64,000 bases of DNA, from contig PANA01000004.1 in the NCBI GenBank assembly GCA_002708265.1, positions 310,001 through 374,000 of the forward strand. The letters are read 5' to 3'. Source of the stretch: Legionellales bacterium (GTDB lineage Bacteria; Pseudomonadota; Gammaproteobacteria; Berkiellales; Berkiellaceae). Shown here piece by piece: positions 9,321 through 19,253 of the stretch; position 1 is the first letter of the stretch, and each line of letters starts with the position of its first letter. The translations under genes and the position numbers were made by a program. A model generated the notes under the pieces. The model did not search any database, was not told where the DNA came from, and saw only the letters and a program-made list of their open reading frames with translations.

Positions 9321-10440
9321 AAACCTACTCGTTCTTGTTATCTCGCTGATGACGTTGGGGCTCATTATGGTGACTTCAGCCTCCATTGGTATTGCTGAGC
9401 GTGAGTTTTCATCGCCGTTTTTTTATGCCTTTAAACATATGACTTCAATAGGATTGGGTGTCATTGCAGCCCTCATAACGTTTTCAGCACCTTTAAACTG
9501 GTGGAAGTCATACGCTCACATTATCTGGTTAGGCGCAATACTGCTTCTTGTGCTCGTTCTCGTTCCATTTATTGGCATATCTATCAATGGCGCGAGGCGA
9601 TGGTTACCAATGGGCTTTATGACTTTTCAGGCATCAGAACTGATGAAGTTTGCCCATATACTGTTTATGGCTCAATTAATTGAGACAATGAGACCATACT
9701 TAATTTCTGAAAAATGGGCCTTTCTTAAGCCTGTCGCATTATTAGTATTCGTTATGGGCTTGTTACTGCTAGAACCAGACTTTGGTGCAGCAGCCGTTGT
9801 TGCCCTTACCACGGCAGCGATGCTTTTTGCCAGCGGCGTTCCCCTTAAGCCTTTTTTATCCCTAGGTGCAGTGAGTGCTGTCTTAATGGGCTTGCTTGCC
9901 ATTATTGCCCCATACCGAGTTGCGCGGTTAACCGCCTTTGTTGATCCCTGGGCCGATCAATTTGATACAGGCTATCAGTTGACGCAAGCGCTGATTGCTT
10001 TTGGACGGGGAGAGTGGTTTGGTGCAGGTATAGGCGAGTCAGTTCAAAAACTATTTTACCTGCCAGAAGCCTTTTCAGATTTTCTGTTTGCGATTATAGC
10101 TGAAGAACTAGGGTTGGTTGGCGGACTTTTTGTTTGTCTACTCTATGCTTTGTTGGCTTTTAGGGGCTTTCAGATTTCAAGCAGAGCAATGAACCAAGGG
10201 GAGACCTACTTTAGTTTGGTCTCTTTTGGTATTATTTTTTGGATCAGCATACAGGCAGTCGTGAATATCGGCGTTAACTCAGGTTTATTACCCACAAAGG
10301 GCCTAACTTTGCCACTCATTAGTGCAGGGGGAAGTAGTATCTTGTTAACCTCTATAGCCATTGGCCTAGTTTTAAGAATAGATTGTTATCTGAAAAGCCA
10401 ATTAAAACAAAAGCGTCCTGTTGTTAGAGGAAGACTCTAG
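9256..10440 (+). CDS. ftsW: Lipid II polymerase / cell division protein FtsW
   Basis: SEDS-family septal glycan polymerase working with a class B PBP. About ten hydrophobic helices are visible, with MVTSASIGIAE in helix 1, NGARRWLPMG, the QASELMK motif, LLEPDFGAA, GYQLTQALIAFGRG, FAIIAEELG and a NIGVNSGLLPTKGLTLPLISAGGSS end, all SEDS signatures. The most credible start is TTG at 9256, 7 nt after AGAGGA, giving 394 aa; ATG 9220 is an alternative without a clear ribosome site. Either way it overlaps murD by 65-101 bp. Its usual partner ftsI is not in this cluster. Confidence 0.93.
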   Translation: MPKSSPSTLQSALKHQIQFLDKNLLVLVISLMTLGLIMVTSASIGIAEREFSSPFFYAFKHMTSIGLGVIAALITFSAPLNWWKSYAHIIWLGAILLLVLVLVPFIGISINGARRWLPMGFMTFQASELMKFAHILFMAQLIETMRPYLISEKWAFLKPVALLVFVMGLLLLEPDFGAAAVVALTTAAMLFASGVPLKPFLSLGAVSAVLMGLLAIIAPYRVARLTAFVDPWADQFDTGYQLTQALIAFGRGEWFGAGIGESVQKLFYLPEAFSDFLFAIIAEELGLVGGLFVCLLYALLAFRGFQISSRAMNQGETYFSLVSFGIIFWISIQAVVNIGVNSGLLPTKGLTLPLISAGGSSILLTSIAIGLVLRIDCYLKSQLKQKRPVVRGRL

Positions 10441-10469
10441 TTTCGACCTTAATATAAAAGGATTTCTAT

Positions 10470-11552
10470 ATGTCAAAAGTAATCGCAATCATTGCCGGAG
10501 GGACGGGTGGCCACGTTATTCCAGGTCTCAGTATTGCGAAGGCTCTTACAGATAAAGGTTACGAAATTGTATGGTTAGGATCAGAAGGTGGGATTGATGA
10601 GAAATTGGTTCCGAAAGTGGGTTACCCACGTTTTCCTATACCTGCATATCGATTGTCAAAAAATAAGTTAACCAATATATTTCAGGCGCCTATTTCGATT
10701 AGAAAGGGAATGAATGTCGCTAGAGATATTTTTCGTCGATATCAACCTTGTTTGGTCATCAGTATGGGTAGTTACATATCAATTCCGGGAGCATTGGCTG
10801 CTCGTATAGAAGGTATTCCCTTAATTATTCACGAACAGAACGCGATAGCGGGTAGAGCAAATAAATTTATTAGTCGATTTGCCAGTCGTATTTTGTCTGC
10901 ATTTCCATCCGCTTTTCAAACCTCTAAGAGAGTCTTTTATACTGGAAACCCAGTGAGGGAAGCGATCCTTCAAGCGCCGATCTATTCAGAGGACAAATTG
11001 GATAATGACCGTTTGAAGATATTGGTTATTGGTGGATCACAGGGGGCTCGCTTTTTTAATGAAGTGATTCCTGGTGCGGTTGCTAGATTTAGTGTTTCTA
11101 AAAGACCAAAGGTTTGGCATCAAGTCAGATTAGGTGATGAAAATGAAGTGCTTTCGAGATATAGAAATCATAATATTGATGTAAAGGTTCAAAATTTTAT
11201 TGAAGATATGGCGGATGCTTATCAGTGGGCCGATTTGGTTATAGCACGAGCCGGAGCGATGACGGTTGCAGAATTAACCGCTGTTGGATTACCGTCAATT
11301 TTGATTCCGTTTCCCCACGCAAAAGATAATCATCAGTTTTTTAATGCGCAATCCCTTTCTAAACAGGGAGCAGCTATTACGCTTGAACAGCATCGATGTG
11401 ACGTAGGTGCCTTGTATGAAGAACTGCAGCGTGTGGTTGATGATCCAAGTTTATTAATAAAAATGTCTAAAGCTGCCAAAGAGCTAGCAAAAAGAGAAGC
11501 AACCCAAGAGGTTGTAAACCGTTGTATTGAGGTAATAAGTGTTTCAACATAA
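10470..11552 (+). CDS. murG: UDP-GlcNAc: undecaprenyl-PP-MurNAc-pentapeptide GlcNAc transferase
   Basis: Peripheral inner-membrane GT28 enzyme converting lipid I to lipid II. The 360-aa protein has the N-terminal glycine-rich IAGGTGGHVIPGL loop at residues 7-19, a second GGSQGAR loop near 191, IHEQNAIAGRANK, and the UDP-GlcNAc-binding RAGAMTVAELTAVGLPSILIPFP segment. An AAGGA sequence 8 nt upstream of the ATG supports the start. It ends within the murC start region. Confidence 0.97.
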   Translation: MSKVIAIIAGGTGGHVIPGLSIAKALTDKGYEIVWLGSEGGIDEKLVPKVGYPRFPIPAYRLSKNKLTNIFQAPISIRKGMNVARDIFRRYQPCLVISMGSYISIPGALAARIEGIPLIIHEQNAIAGRANKFISRFASRILSAFPSAFQTSKRVFYTGNPVREAILQAPIYSEDKLDNDRLKILVIGGSQGARFFNEVIPGAVARFSVSKRPKVWHQVRLGDENEVLSRYRNHNIDVKVQNFIEDMADAYQWADLVIARAGAMTVAELTAVGLPSILIPFPHAKDNHQFFNAQSLSKQGAAITLEQHRCDVGALYEELQRVVDDPSLLIKMSKAAKELAKREATQEVVNRCIEVISVST

Positions 11553-12957
11553 TCAAATTGAGGCGGATTGTCGCCTATATAGATTCCATTTTATTGGTAT
11601 TGGTGGCATTGGGATGTCAGGGCTTGCATTGCTTCTTGTAGAACAAGGTCATCAGATATCAGGCTCTGATCTGAAAGAAAATTACTTAACTGAACGTCTT
11701 GTGAGCAAGGGGGCACAAATCTTTGTCGGTCACCATCAAGAAAATCTTTCAAATGCTGATTTTGTTGTCGTTTCCAGTGCAATTGACTGGAGTAACCCCG
11801 AAGTCATTAAGGCTCAGAGTCTGGGTATACCGCTTATTAAACGCGGTCGTCTTTTAGCAGATCTAATGCACTCAACCTATGGGATATCTGTTGCAGGCAC
11901 ACATGGAAAAACAACAACTTCATCTTTGCTGTCCCACATGTTTATAAGTGCAAAAAGATCGCCAACCTACGTGATAGGTGGGTGTTTGAATGATACGCAG
12001 AGAAATGCTCTTAAAGGTGATTCAAAATACTTTATTTGTGAAGCCGATGAAAGTGATAACTCATTCGTTGAATTGAGTCCTGTGGTTTCGATTATCACCA
12101 ATATTGATGCCGATCACATGGAAACCTTTGGTGGTAATATGTCCTGTTTAGAAGCTTCTTTTGATCAATATTGTCATAAAGTCCCTTTTAATGGACTCGT
12201 CGTTCTTGGGATTGATGATCTTAACGTCCAAAGACTGGCCAATCGGTATCAAGGAACCACTATTACATATGGTGTTCACACCGATGCTGACATTACGGCA
12301 AAAAATATAATGCAGGAAGGGCTTCGGACTCGGTTTTCAGTTGCAATTAAAAAGTCGAACCTGTTATTTGAATGCGAGATTCCTTTACCAGGGGAGCATA
12401 ATGTGCAAAACGCACTTGCTTGCATTGCAACTTGTCTAAATGAAAAGATGACCGTAGAAGAAATACAGCAGGGTTTGTCAAGTTTTCCAGGTGTAGGACG
12501 GCGTGCTCAGGTGATTAGTAGTCGCCTTTTTGGCGAAAATGTGACAGTTATTGATGATTATGGGCATCATCCTTGTGAAATCGAGGCAACTCATGTTGCT
12601 TTAAAAGCAGCTTGGCCTGAAAGACGCCTCGTGTGGGTTTTTCAGCCTCATCGTTATTCTAGAACCCAATTTCAATTCGCTGCGTACATAGATTGTTTAA
12701 GCAAAATTCAACATCTGATTCTTTTAGACGTTTTCCCAGCTGGAGAAGCTGAAATAGAAGGCGCAACAAGTGCGGATTTAGCTCAGGCTGTTGCGCAAAA
12801 GACAGGGGATAAGCCTTTAGTCTGGAAAGATCTGTACGAAATGTCTGAGCGCTTAAAAGAGATAATCAAACCGAATGATGTGGTTATTTTTCAAGGCGCA
12901 GGTAGCGTTAGTTCATGGGCAAAGGAACTACTAACATGCCAGTCAAAAGTGGCGTAA
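11539..12957 (+). CDS. murC: UDP-N-acetylmuramate: L-alanine ligase
   Basis: First Mur ligase, adding L-Ala to UDP-MurNAc. The 472-aa protein has FIGIGGIGMSGLA near residue 18, the ATP loop VAGTHGKTTTSSL near 114, EADESDNSF, NIDADHMETFGG, DDYGHHPCEI and QPHRYSRT, all conserved in MurC. GTG at 11539 is preceded by GAGG at a good distance and overlaps murG by 14 bp. The 3' end overlaps murB. Confidence 0.97.
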   Translation: MFQHNQIEADCRLYRFHFIGIGGIGMSGLALLLVEQGHQISGSDLKENYLTERLVSKGAQIFVGHHQENLSNADFVVVSSAIDWSNPEVIKAQSLGIPLIKRGRLLADLMHSTYGISVAGTHGKTTTSSLLSHMFISAKRSPTYVIGGCLNDTQRNALKGDSKYFICEADESDNSFVELSPVVSIITNIDADHMETFGGNMSCLEASFDQYCHKVPFNGLVVLGIDDLNVQRLANRYQGTTITYGVHTDADITAKNIMQEGLRTRFSVAIKKSNLLFECEIPLPGEHNVQNALACIATCLNEKMTVEEIQQGLSSFPGVGRRAQVISSRLFGENVTVIDDYGHHPCEIEATHVALKAAWPERRLVWVFQPHRYSRTQFQFAAYIDCLSKIQHLILLDVFPAGEAEIEGATSADLAQAVAQKTGDKPLVWKDLYEMSERLKEIIKPNDVVIFQGAGSVSSWAKELLTCQSKVA

Positions 12958-13871
12958 GTAAAAAAGCCAGGCTACTTAGTAGGGGAGTGCTTCATGAACA
13001 GGTACCCTTGGCTGGTTTGACTACCTGGAAGATAGGTGGTCATGCAGAAAAGTTTTATATCCCTAATGCCGAATCAGATTTTGTTGCTCTTTTACAATCA
13101 AATAACCTAAAAGAGCAGGTAACAATACTGGGATTGGGTAGTAATGTTTTGGTAAGTTCAAAAGGAGTACCCGGCATTACGGTTCTTATGACTCAGACTT
13201 TTGACAAGGTAAACTGGGTGGATGAAGAAACGCTATTAGTTGAGGCGGGTGTTTCATGTGCAAAGATAGCCAAGCAATCAAAATCTGAAGCCTTTTCATT
13301 TTTTGCAGGTATTCCCGGTACGATGGGAGGGGCATTAATGATGAATGCAGGCGCTTTTGGTGGTGAAACCTGGGACTGGGTGGATAAGGTTGAGTGGGTG
13401 AGCGAGACCGGCGTAAAAAAAATCTTACACCGCTGTGATTTTCAGCCTACTTACCGACATGTTTTATTGCCTGAGTCGGGATATTTTCTAAGAGCATATC
13501 TCAAGGTTCCTCAAAGACTTGAGAAAGTGTATCAGCCAATACGTGATTTGCTCAAAAAGCGTTCATTAGCTCAGCCAATCGGTTTACCTAGCTGTGGTTC
13601 CGTATTTAAAAATCCACCCAATCATTTTGCTGCACAACTTATTCAGGAGTGTGGACTGAAGGGAATGAAAATCGGTGGTGCTGTAGTGAGTCTCAAACAC
13701 GCAAACTTTATTGTTAATTCTGGGGGTGCAACTAGTTCGGATATATTGGACTTGATGCGTATGATTGTTGAGTGTGTTTGGCTTCGTTTTAATGTTAGGC
13801 TAAGACCTGAAGTATGCCTAGTTGGTGATTTTAAGGATGAAGAATGGAAGCTTCTACAGCATGCGGCTTAA
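12936..13871 (+). CDS. murB: UDP-N-acetylenolpyruvoylglucosamine reductase
   Basis: FAD enzyme that reduces enolpyruvyl-UDP-GlcNAc to UDP-MurNAc with NADPH. With the ATG at 12936, 10 nt after AAAGGA, the product has 311 aa; an upstream in-frame ATG at 12915 lacks a ribosome site. Visible motifs are LAGLTTWKIGGHA, GLGSNVLVS, FFAGIPGTMGGALMMNAGAFGGE, PSCGSVFKNP (catalytic Ser) and GAVVSLKHANFIVN. The layout fits the type IIa/b MurB found beside murC and ddl in many bacteria. Confidence 0.96.
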   Translation: MPVKSGVSKKARLLSRGVLHEQVPLAGLTTWKIGGHAEKFYIPNAESDFVALLQSNNLKEQVTILGLGSNVLVSSKGVPGITVLMTQTFDKVNWVDEETLLVEAGVSCAKIAKQSKSEAFSFFAGIPGTMGGALMMNAGAFGGETWDWVDKVEWVSETGVKKILHRCDFQPTYRHVLLPESGYFLRAYLKVPQRLEKVYQPIRDLLKKRSLAQPIGLPSCGSVFKNPPNHFAAQLIQECGLKGMKIGGAVVSLKHANFIVNSGGATSSDILDLMRMIVECVWLRFNVRLRPEVCLVGDFKDEEWKLLQHAA

Positions 13872-14866
13872 AGTTTTCGGATGACATAACACTTTTTGAT
13901 GCCAAGAAAGTACCTAAAATTGGCTCTGTTGATTTTGGGAAAGTTGCTGTCTTGTTGGGGGACGACTCTCCAGAGCGGCAAGTTTCTCTTTCCTCAGGGG
14001 AAAGAGTACTGGATGTTTTAAAAAAGGCCGGTGTGAACTGTCAGGCATTTGATCCTGTAAACGGCGTAGAAGGTTTAGATCGAAATCATTTTGATCGTGT
14101 GTTTCTTGCATTGCACGGTGTAGGTGGAGAAGATGGTCTTATTCAAGGCTACCTTGAACGTGTTGGTTTACCGTATACCGGATCAAATGTTCTCAGTAGT
14201 GCTTTGTCGATGGATAAAGGTCGATGCAAGTCATTGTTTAAATCCGTGGGATTGCCGACCCCAGAGTATTGTTTACCACGTAATTTTGATGATGTAGAGC
14301 GGTTTGTATCTGAGGTAGGTTTACCGATTGTGATTAAACCAAATGCATCAGGTTCTAGTGTTGGTGTGTATCGAGTATTTCATTCTAATGAGCTAAGCAA
14401 GGCTTATGAAGCTGCTAAGTCGTTTGGTAGTCCGATTGTTGAGCGATTAATAGCAGGCGCCGATTACACAATTAGCATTGTCGATAATCAATATCTCCCA
14501 ACGATCAAAATTGTTCCTAAGTCTGGCTTTTATGATTATGAGTCTAAGTATCAAGCTGGTATGACAGAATATCACTGCCCGAGTGATTTAACACAGGAAG
14601 AAGAGCAAGTACTGGCAAGAATGACCTTTCATGCCTATCAAGTTTTACAGTGTCGGCATTACGCAAGGGCAGATTGGATCAGGGATGCTCAGGGGCAGTT
14701 TTGGCTGCTTGAGATGAATACCCTGCCTGGGCTAACGAACACCTCTTTATTGCCTAAGGCTGCAAAGGTTGTTGGGGTTTCTTATGAGGACTTGATCCAT
14801 TATTTATTGTTTCAGACCTTACCTCTGTCAGTAAGAGGAACAGTAATGGCTAAGTCCTGTGTTTGA
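13844..14866 (+). CDS. ddl: D-alanine: D-alanine ligase
   Basis: ATP-grasp ligase making the D-Ala-D-Ala dipeptide used by MurF. The 340-aa protein has VAVLLGDDSPERQVSLSSG near residues 33-51, LHGVGGEDG, GLPYTGSNVLSSALSMDK, KPNASGSSVGV, and EMNTLPGLTNTSLLPKAA at the end. The usual Gly-Gly before S-x-E-R is replaced by Asp-Asp, while the Ser and Glu are kept. It overlaps murB by 28 bp, with AGGATGA upstream of the ATG, and overlaps ftsQ by 8 bp. Confidence 0.95.
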   Translation: MEASTACGLKFSDDITLFDAKKVPKIGSVDFGKVAVLLGDDSPERQVSLSSGERVLDVLKKAGVNCQAFDPVNGVEGLDRNHFDRVFLALHGVGGEDGLIQGYLERVGLPYTGSNVLSSALSMDKGRCKSLFKSVGLPTPEYCLPRNFDDVERFVSEVGLPIVIKPNASGSSVGVYRVFHSNELSKAYEAAKSFGSPIVERLIAGADYTISIVDNQYLPTIKIVPKSGFYDYESKYQAGMTEYHCPSDLTQEEEQVLARMTFHAYQVLQCRHYARADWIRDAQGQFWLLEMNTLPGLTNTSLLPKAAKVVGVSYEDLIHYLLFQTLPLSVRGTVMAKSCV

Positions 14867-15533
14867 TCTCACTATATTAAGGCGATTTCGTTGGTATATA
14901 CTCGGAGCGATTGGGCTTTCTTTTTTGCTGGTGAGCATGATTCAGATGCCTATCGAAACACTAGAAGTGCAGGGAGTTCGTCATTCTGAGCTTTCAGAGC
15001 AAGTATTGGAAAGGGTATTAAATTACAGCGACCAAGGATTTTTTGGCGCAAAACTTAAGCCCCTACAAGCAGAGATAGAATCTCTCAAATGGGTTCGTAG
15101 AGCGGCTATCAAGCGTCAATGGCCTAATCAGTTAACGGTTAAGCTCTTTGAGCACATTCCTTTAGCCCAATGGGCATCTGGTGGTATTATCACACGATCT
15201 GGTGAATTAATTGATTCAGAGGAAGGGGACCTTCCTTTATATCTGAGTGGCCCGACTGATAGTGAGAAGCGATTGGCTACTATGTATTACCAGATGCAAG
15301 AACAACTCGCAGAGGTCTCACTGTCGATACAGGGAATTTCTCTTGCCGAACGAGGTTCCTGGTGTTTAGATCTTACCAACGGTATAAGGATTGAGTTGGG
15401 ACGCGAACAAATTTTAAAACGTCTAGGACGTTTTACTAGAGCATGGAAAGCTTCACTTGGACGGGATGGTCAACGTATTCTCTACGTTGATATGCGATAC
15501 AACAGTGGTCTTTCTGTTGGATGGCGAAAGTAG
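14859..15533 (+). CDS. ftsQ: Cell division protein FtsQ
   Basis: Bitopic divisome protein scaffolding FtsB and FtsL. The 224-aa protein has a short cytoplasmic tail, one transmembrane helix at about residues 11-29, a POTRA domain starting at IETLEVQGVRHSELSEQVLERVL, and the characteristic W-V-R-R-A-A-I-K-R-x-W-P-N-x-L-T-V block followed by a HIPLAQW motif. It starts at a GTG 8 bp before the ddl stop. Shorter than E. coli FtsQ (276 aa), mainly at the N- and C-termini. Confidence 0.93.
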   Translation: MFDLTILRRFRWYILGAIGLSFLLVSMIQMPIETLEVQGVRHSELSEQVLERVLNYSDQGFFGAKLKPLQAEIESLKWVRRAAIKRQWPNQLTVKLFEHIPLAQWASGGIITRSGELIDSEEGDLPLYLSGPTDSEKRLATMYYQMQEQLAEVSLSIQGISLAERGSWCLDLTNGIRIELGREQILKRLGRFTRAWKASLGRDGQRILYVDMRYNSGLSVGWRK

Positions 15534-15675
15534 TTCACTGGCTTAGTGTAAATTTTTGCTCGTTTTGTAAAACTAACGGTAAATGTGTGTGAATATTTTG
15601 AAATTTTCAGCGATATTCATGCAAAATTATCTATAGTATTGGTATTAGGCCAAAAATATGGAGTGATCTGATCAT

Positions 15676-16917
15676 ATGACAAAAAAAACCGACAAAAACT
15701 TGATTGTGGGTTTGGATATCGGTACCTCGAAGGTCGTGGCTATCGTTGGTGAAGTGACTTATGATGGTACCATCGATGTCATTGGGATCGGTTCTCACCC
15801 CTCTAGAGGTTTGAAAAAAGGCGTCGTTGTTAATATTGAATCAACGGTGCAATCCATACAGCGAGCCATAGAAGAAGCAGAATTGATGGCTGGCTGTGAA
15901 ATCCATTCAGTCTATGCAGGTATCGCTGGTTCACACATTCACAGTATGAACTCTCACGGTATCGTTGCGATAAGAGACAGCGAGGTCACTCAAACTGATA
16001 TTGACCGTGTGATTGACGCGGCGAAGGCAGTTGCGATTCCGGCTGATCAAAAAATTCTTCATATCCTTCCTCAAGAATTTATTATCGATAAACAGTTTGG
16101 TATCCGTGAACCGATAGGCATGAGTGGTGTTCGTCTTGAAGCCAAAGTCCATATGGTGACGGGGGCAGTGAGCGCAGCCCAGAACATTGTGAAATGTGTA
16201 CGACGTTGTGGTTTAGAGGTTGACGATATCATTCTTGAGCAACTCGCTTCAAGTTACTCAGTGTTGACAGATGATGAGAAAGAGCTTGGGGTTTGTTTAG
16301 TTGATATCGGTGGTGGCACCACCGATATAGCCGTTTTCATTGAAGGTTCTATACGTCATACAGCGACGATTCCGATCGCTGGTGATCAGGTCACCAATGA
16401 TATTGCCGTAGCGCTACGTACACCCATGCAAAGTGCAGAATCATTAAAGATTAAACATGCTTGTGCACTAACTGAAATGGTTGATGTTGATGATTTGATT
16501 GAGGTGCCTAGTGTTGCTGACAGAGCACCTAGAAGATTATCTAGAGTGACCTTAGCAGAGGTTGTTGAGCCTCGATATGAAGAATTATTTGTTTTGATTC
16601 AAGCTGAATTGCGTCGTCAAGGTTTGGAAGAAATGTTAGGATCGGGAATTGTTCTTACCGGCGGCAGCTCTAAGATGGAGGGCGTTGTCGATTTGGCAGA
16701 AGGGGTATTCCAACTCCCTGTGCGGTTGGGGGTTCCCCGTTTTGTAACTGGATTAGTGGATGTTGTAGCCAATCCAATTTATGCAACAGCCGTTGGTCTT
16801 TTGATGTATGGGCATCGCGCTCAGAGAGATCAGCAGCATGTTGATGGTCTGGTCTCTGCATCACCATTCGCTGGAGCTTGGCGCAAAATGCGCCGTTGGC
16901 TGCAAGGAAACTTTTAA
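15676..16917 (+). CDS. ftsA: Cell division protein FtsA
   Basis: Actin-like ATPase that tethers FtsZ to the membrane and recruits later divisome proteins. The 413-aa protein has the phosphate-1 loop VGLDIGTSKVVAIVG near residues 11-25, the SHI-containing 1C subdomain, LVDIGGGTTDIAVF near 211-224, VLTGGSSKMEG, and a C-terminal amphipathic membrane-targeting helix rich in Trp and Arg (AWRKMRRWLQGNF). A 142-bp AT-rich gap after ftsQ is the largest in the operon and may hold an internal promoter. The start has GGAG 12 nt upstream. Confidence 0.97.
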   Translation: MTKKTDKNLIVGLDIGTSKVVAIVGEVTYDGTIDVIGIGSHPSRGLKKGVVVNIESTVQSIQRAIEEAELMAGCEIHSVYAGIAGSHIHSMNSHGIVAIRDSEVTQTDIDRVIDAAKAVAIPADQKILHILPQEFIIDKQFGIREPIGMSGVRLEAKVHMVTGAVSAAQNIVKCVRRCGLEVDDIILEQLASSYSVLTDDEKELGVCLVDIGGGTTDIAVFIEGSIRHTATIPIAGDQVTNDIAVALRTPMQSAESLKIKHACALTEMVDVDDLIEVPSVADRAPRRLSRVTLAEVVEPRYEELFVLIQAELRRQGLEEMLGSGIVLTGGSSKMEGVVDLAEGVFQLPVRLGVPRFVTGLVDVVANPIYATAVGLLMYGHRAQRDQQHVDGLVSASPFAGAWRKMRRWLQGNF

Positions 16918-16969
16918 TATTAAGTTCATAAATCGGCAATAGCGTGTGCCGTTAAAAGGAGAAATCAGG

Positions 16970-18121
16970 ATGTTTGAAATAATGGATAGTTTTCCACAAA
17001 GCGCTGTTATAAAAGTCATCGGAGTTGGTGGTGGCGGTGGAAACGCCATTGAGCACATGGTTGCTGCAGATATTGAAGGCGTTGAGTTTATTTGTGCTAA
17101 CACAGATGCTCAGGCCATCAAGCACTCTAGTGCTAAAACCGTTATTCAGTTGGGCTCGACCGTTACGAAGGGTCTGGGTGCCGGCGCAAACCCTGATGTC
17201 GGTCGTCAAGCGGCATTAGAAGATGTAGATCGTATTCGTGAAGTCCTTGAAGGCGCTGATATGGTTTTCATCACAGCAGGTATGGGTGGAGGCACCGGAA
17301 CCGGTGGCGCACCTGTCGTTGCTGAAGTTGCTCGCGAATTGGGGGCTTTGACAGTGGCCGTTGTCACTCGTCCATTCCCATTCGAAGGTCGAAAGCGTGC
17401 ACAAATAGCTGAAGAAGGTATTGCAGCTTTGAATCAACATGTTGATTCATTGATTACGATTCCAAATGAAAAGCTGTTAACGGTTCTAGGTAAAGGTGTT
17501 TCTCTGTTGGATGCTTTTAAAGCAGCTAATGATGTTTTATTGGGTGCGGTACAGGGTATTGCTGAGCTGATTACCCGACCTGGTTTGATCAACGTTGACT
17601 TTGCAGACGTTAGAACCGTTATGGGTGAAATGGGTATCGCGATGATGGGTACTGGGGTAGCTCGTGGTGAAGATCGTGCACGACAAGCTGCTGATGCGGC
17701 TATTTCTAGTCCGCTTTTAGACAATGTTGACTTGGCCGGTGCACGTGGTGTGCTTGTGAATGTTACTGCAGGTATGGATATGGCCATTTCTGAGTTTGAG
17801 GAAGTGGGAGATGCGATTAAGAGCTTCACTTCTGATAATGCGACTGTCATTGTTGGTACCGTGATCGATCCAAATATGTCTGATGATCTACGAGTGACAC
17901 TGGTTGCAACTGGTTTAGGTTCACCTGAGCGTTTATCTCGCGGTGAGAATGGCTCACGATCAGATGCTCGTCAGCCTGCTAATGAGAAAGGTCGAGCGCA
18001 TTTGCACCCACAAAGTGCGACTCGTCGTCTAGGTGCTAAGCAAACTGCAACCGTTGCTGAAGACGAAAAAGATCTAAACTACTTAGATATTCCAGCTTTT
18101 TTAAGAAAACAAGCTGACTAG
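16970..18121 (+). CDS. ftsZ: Cell division GTPase FtsZ
   Basis: Tubulin-like GTPase forming the Z ring. The ATG at 16970 has AAAGGAG 8 nt upstream and gives 383 aa; an in-frame start at 16946 has no support. Motifs: [13 protein letters not shown], the tubulin signature [33 protein letters not shown] and ADVRTVM. The C-terminal linker is short and the terminal peptide [11 protein letters not shown] matches the conserved D-I-P-x-F-L-R partner-binding motif for FtsA and ZipA. It lies directly after ftsA; lpxC follows after 75 bp. Confidence 0.98.
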   Translation: MFEIMDSFPQSAVIKVIGVGGGGGNAIEHMVAADIEGVEFICANTDAQAIKHSSAKTVIQLGSTVTKGLGAGANPDVGRQAALEDVDRIREVLEGADMVFITAGMGGGTGTGGAPVVAEVARELGALTVAVVTRPFPFEGRKRAQIAEEGIAALNQHVDSLITIPNEKLLTVLGKGVSLLDAFKAANDVLLGAVQGIAELITRPGLINVDFADVRTVMGEMGIAMMGTGVARGEDRARQAADAAISSPLLDNVDLAGARGVLVNVTAGMDMAISEFEEVGDAIKSFTSDNATVIVGTVIDPNMSDDLRVTLVATGLGSPERLSRGENGSRSDARQPANEKGRAHLHPQSATRRLGAKQTATVAEDEKDLNYLDIPAFLRKQAD

Positions 18122-18142
18122 CTAGTGCTCGTGTACTATAAT
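18114..18142 (+). promoter_or_regulatory. Likely sigma-70 promoter for lpxC
   Basis: CTGACT (18114-18119, 4 of 6 bases of the -35 consensus) is separated by 17 bp from a perfect TATAAT (18137-18142). The -35 overlaps the ftsZ stop codon. It would give lpxC an independent start site inside the dcw operon, leaving a 5' leader of about 45-50 nt with GGGGAGG before the GTG start. Inferred from consensus only. Confidence 0.5.
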
Positions 18143-18196
18143 TTATCCGTTAAGTGTTAGGATACAATCTAAATCTAGTGGGGAGGCCAGGGTTAC

Positions 18197-19114
18197 GTGG
18201 TTAATCAGAAAACATTGAAGAATGAAATCAGAGCCACCGGTGTCGGTGTTCATACCGGGGAAAAGATTCTTCTGACCCTTAAGCCTGCTCCCACAGATCA
18301 TGGAATCGTATTTAGACGGGTAGATGGTGAGACTGTCACTGAAATACCAGCGTGCGCGCTGAATGTTAGTGAAACTCGCTTTTGTACGACACTAACCAGT
18401 CAGGACGCTCGTATTGGCACGGTTGAGCACCTATTATCTGCTTTGGCAGGGCTTGGTGTTGATAATGCCTTAATAGACGTTACAGGGCCAGAAGTTCCCA
18501 TCATGGATGGAAGCTCTGGTCCTTTTGTATTTCTTATTCAGTCAGCTGGGTTGGTTGAGCAAGATGCACCAAAACGCTTCTTGAGAATGAAAAAGACGGT
18601 TAGGGTAGAAGAAGATGATAAATGGGCCGTTCTGACGCCTCATGATGGCTTCCAGATAAACTTTTCTATCGATTTTGATCATCCTGCGATCCGTACCACA
18701 GCCCAGTCAATGACGATGGACTTTTCTACAACGGCTTATGTCAAAGAAGTGTCTCGAGCGCGTACGTTCGGATTTCTTTCTGATTTTGAGTGGTTGCGAG
18801 CGAACCAATTAGCTTTGGGTGCGTCTTTAGACAATGCGATTGCGCTTGATGAATATCGAGTAGTCAATGATGATGGGCTTCGTTATGATGATGAGTTTGT
18901 TCGTCATAAAGTACTTGATGCAATTGGTGATCTTTATCTTTTGGGGTATCCAGTCATTGGCTCATTCACAGGCTTTAAGTCTGGCCACGGTCTTAACAAT
19001 ATGCTGACCAGAGCTGTGCTTGCGCAAAAGGATGCTTGGGAACTCGTATCTTTTCCAGAAGGCGAAGCTTCAGTATGTTATGAGGATAACGCTGGGGCTC
19101 AGCAAGCCGGATAG
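18197..19114 (+). CDS. lpxC: UDP-3-O-acyl-GlcNAc deacetylase
   Basis: Zinc amidase for the committed step of lipid A synthesis. The 305-aa protein begins V-N-Q-K-T-L-K with [11 protein letters not shown], then [17 protein letters not shown] (zinc His), [28 protein letters not shown] (zinc His and Asp), and [14 protein letters not shown] with the catalytic His. GTG at 18197 lies 9 nt after GGGGAGG. It is the last gene of the dcw operon and is followed by a strong terminator. Presence shows an LPS-bearing Gram-negative. Confidence 0.98.
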   Translation: MVNQKTLKNEIRATGVGVHTGEKILLTLKPAPTDHGIVFRRVDGETVTEIPACALNVSETRFCTTLTSQDARIGTVEHLLSALAGLGVDNALIDVTGPEVPIMDGSSGPFVFLIQSAGLVEQDAPKRFLRMKKTVRVEEDDKWAVLTPHDGFQINFSIDFDHPAIRTTAQSMTMDFSTTAYVKEVSRARTFGFLSDFEWLRANQLALGASLDNAIALDEYRVVNDDGLRYDDEFVRHKVLDAIGDLYLLGYPVIGSFTGFKSGHGLNNMLTRAVLAQKDAWELVSFPEGEASVCYEDNAGAQQAG

Positions 19115-19126
19115 GTTACCGATGTT

Positions 19127-19160
19127 TCAAAAAATCCTCCAACTGGAGGATTTTTTTTTG
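19127..19160 (+). terminator. Rho-independent terminator after lpxC
   Basis: AAAATCCTCC (19131-19140), loop AACT, GGAGGATTTT (19145-19154) and a further T-run make a 10-bp hairpin with U-tract 16 bp after the lpxC stop. It closes the dcw operon and separates it from the unrelated gene downstream. Confidence 0.92.
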
Positions 19161-19253
19161 CCTAAATTTTCAACATAAATGTCAGATCTCCTATAGTGCT
19201 CCTCTAAAAGCAATCCTAAACTGTAAGGCTATTAGTGAAAATAATCACAGGAT

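Noticed and set aside
15534-15675. Sigma-70 promoter before ftsA (TATAGT near 15634)
   Set aside because: A plausible -10 exists but no acceptable -35 at 16-18 bp; not strong enough to list.
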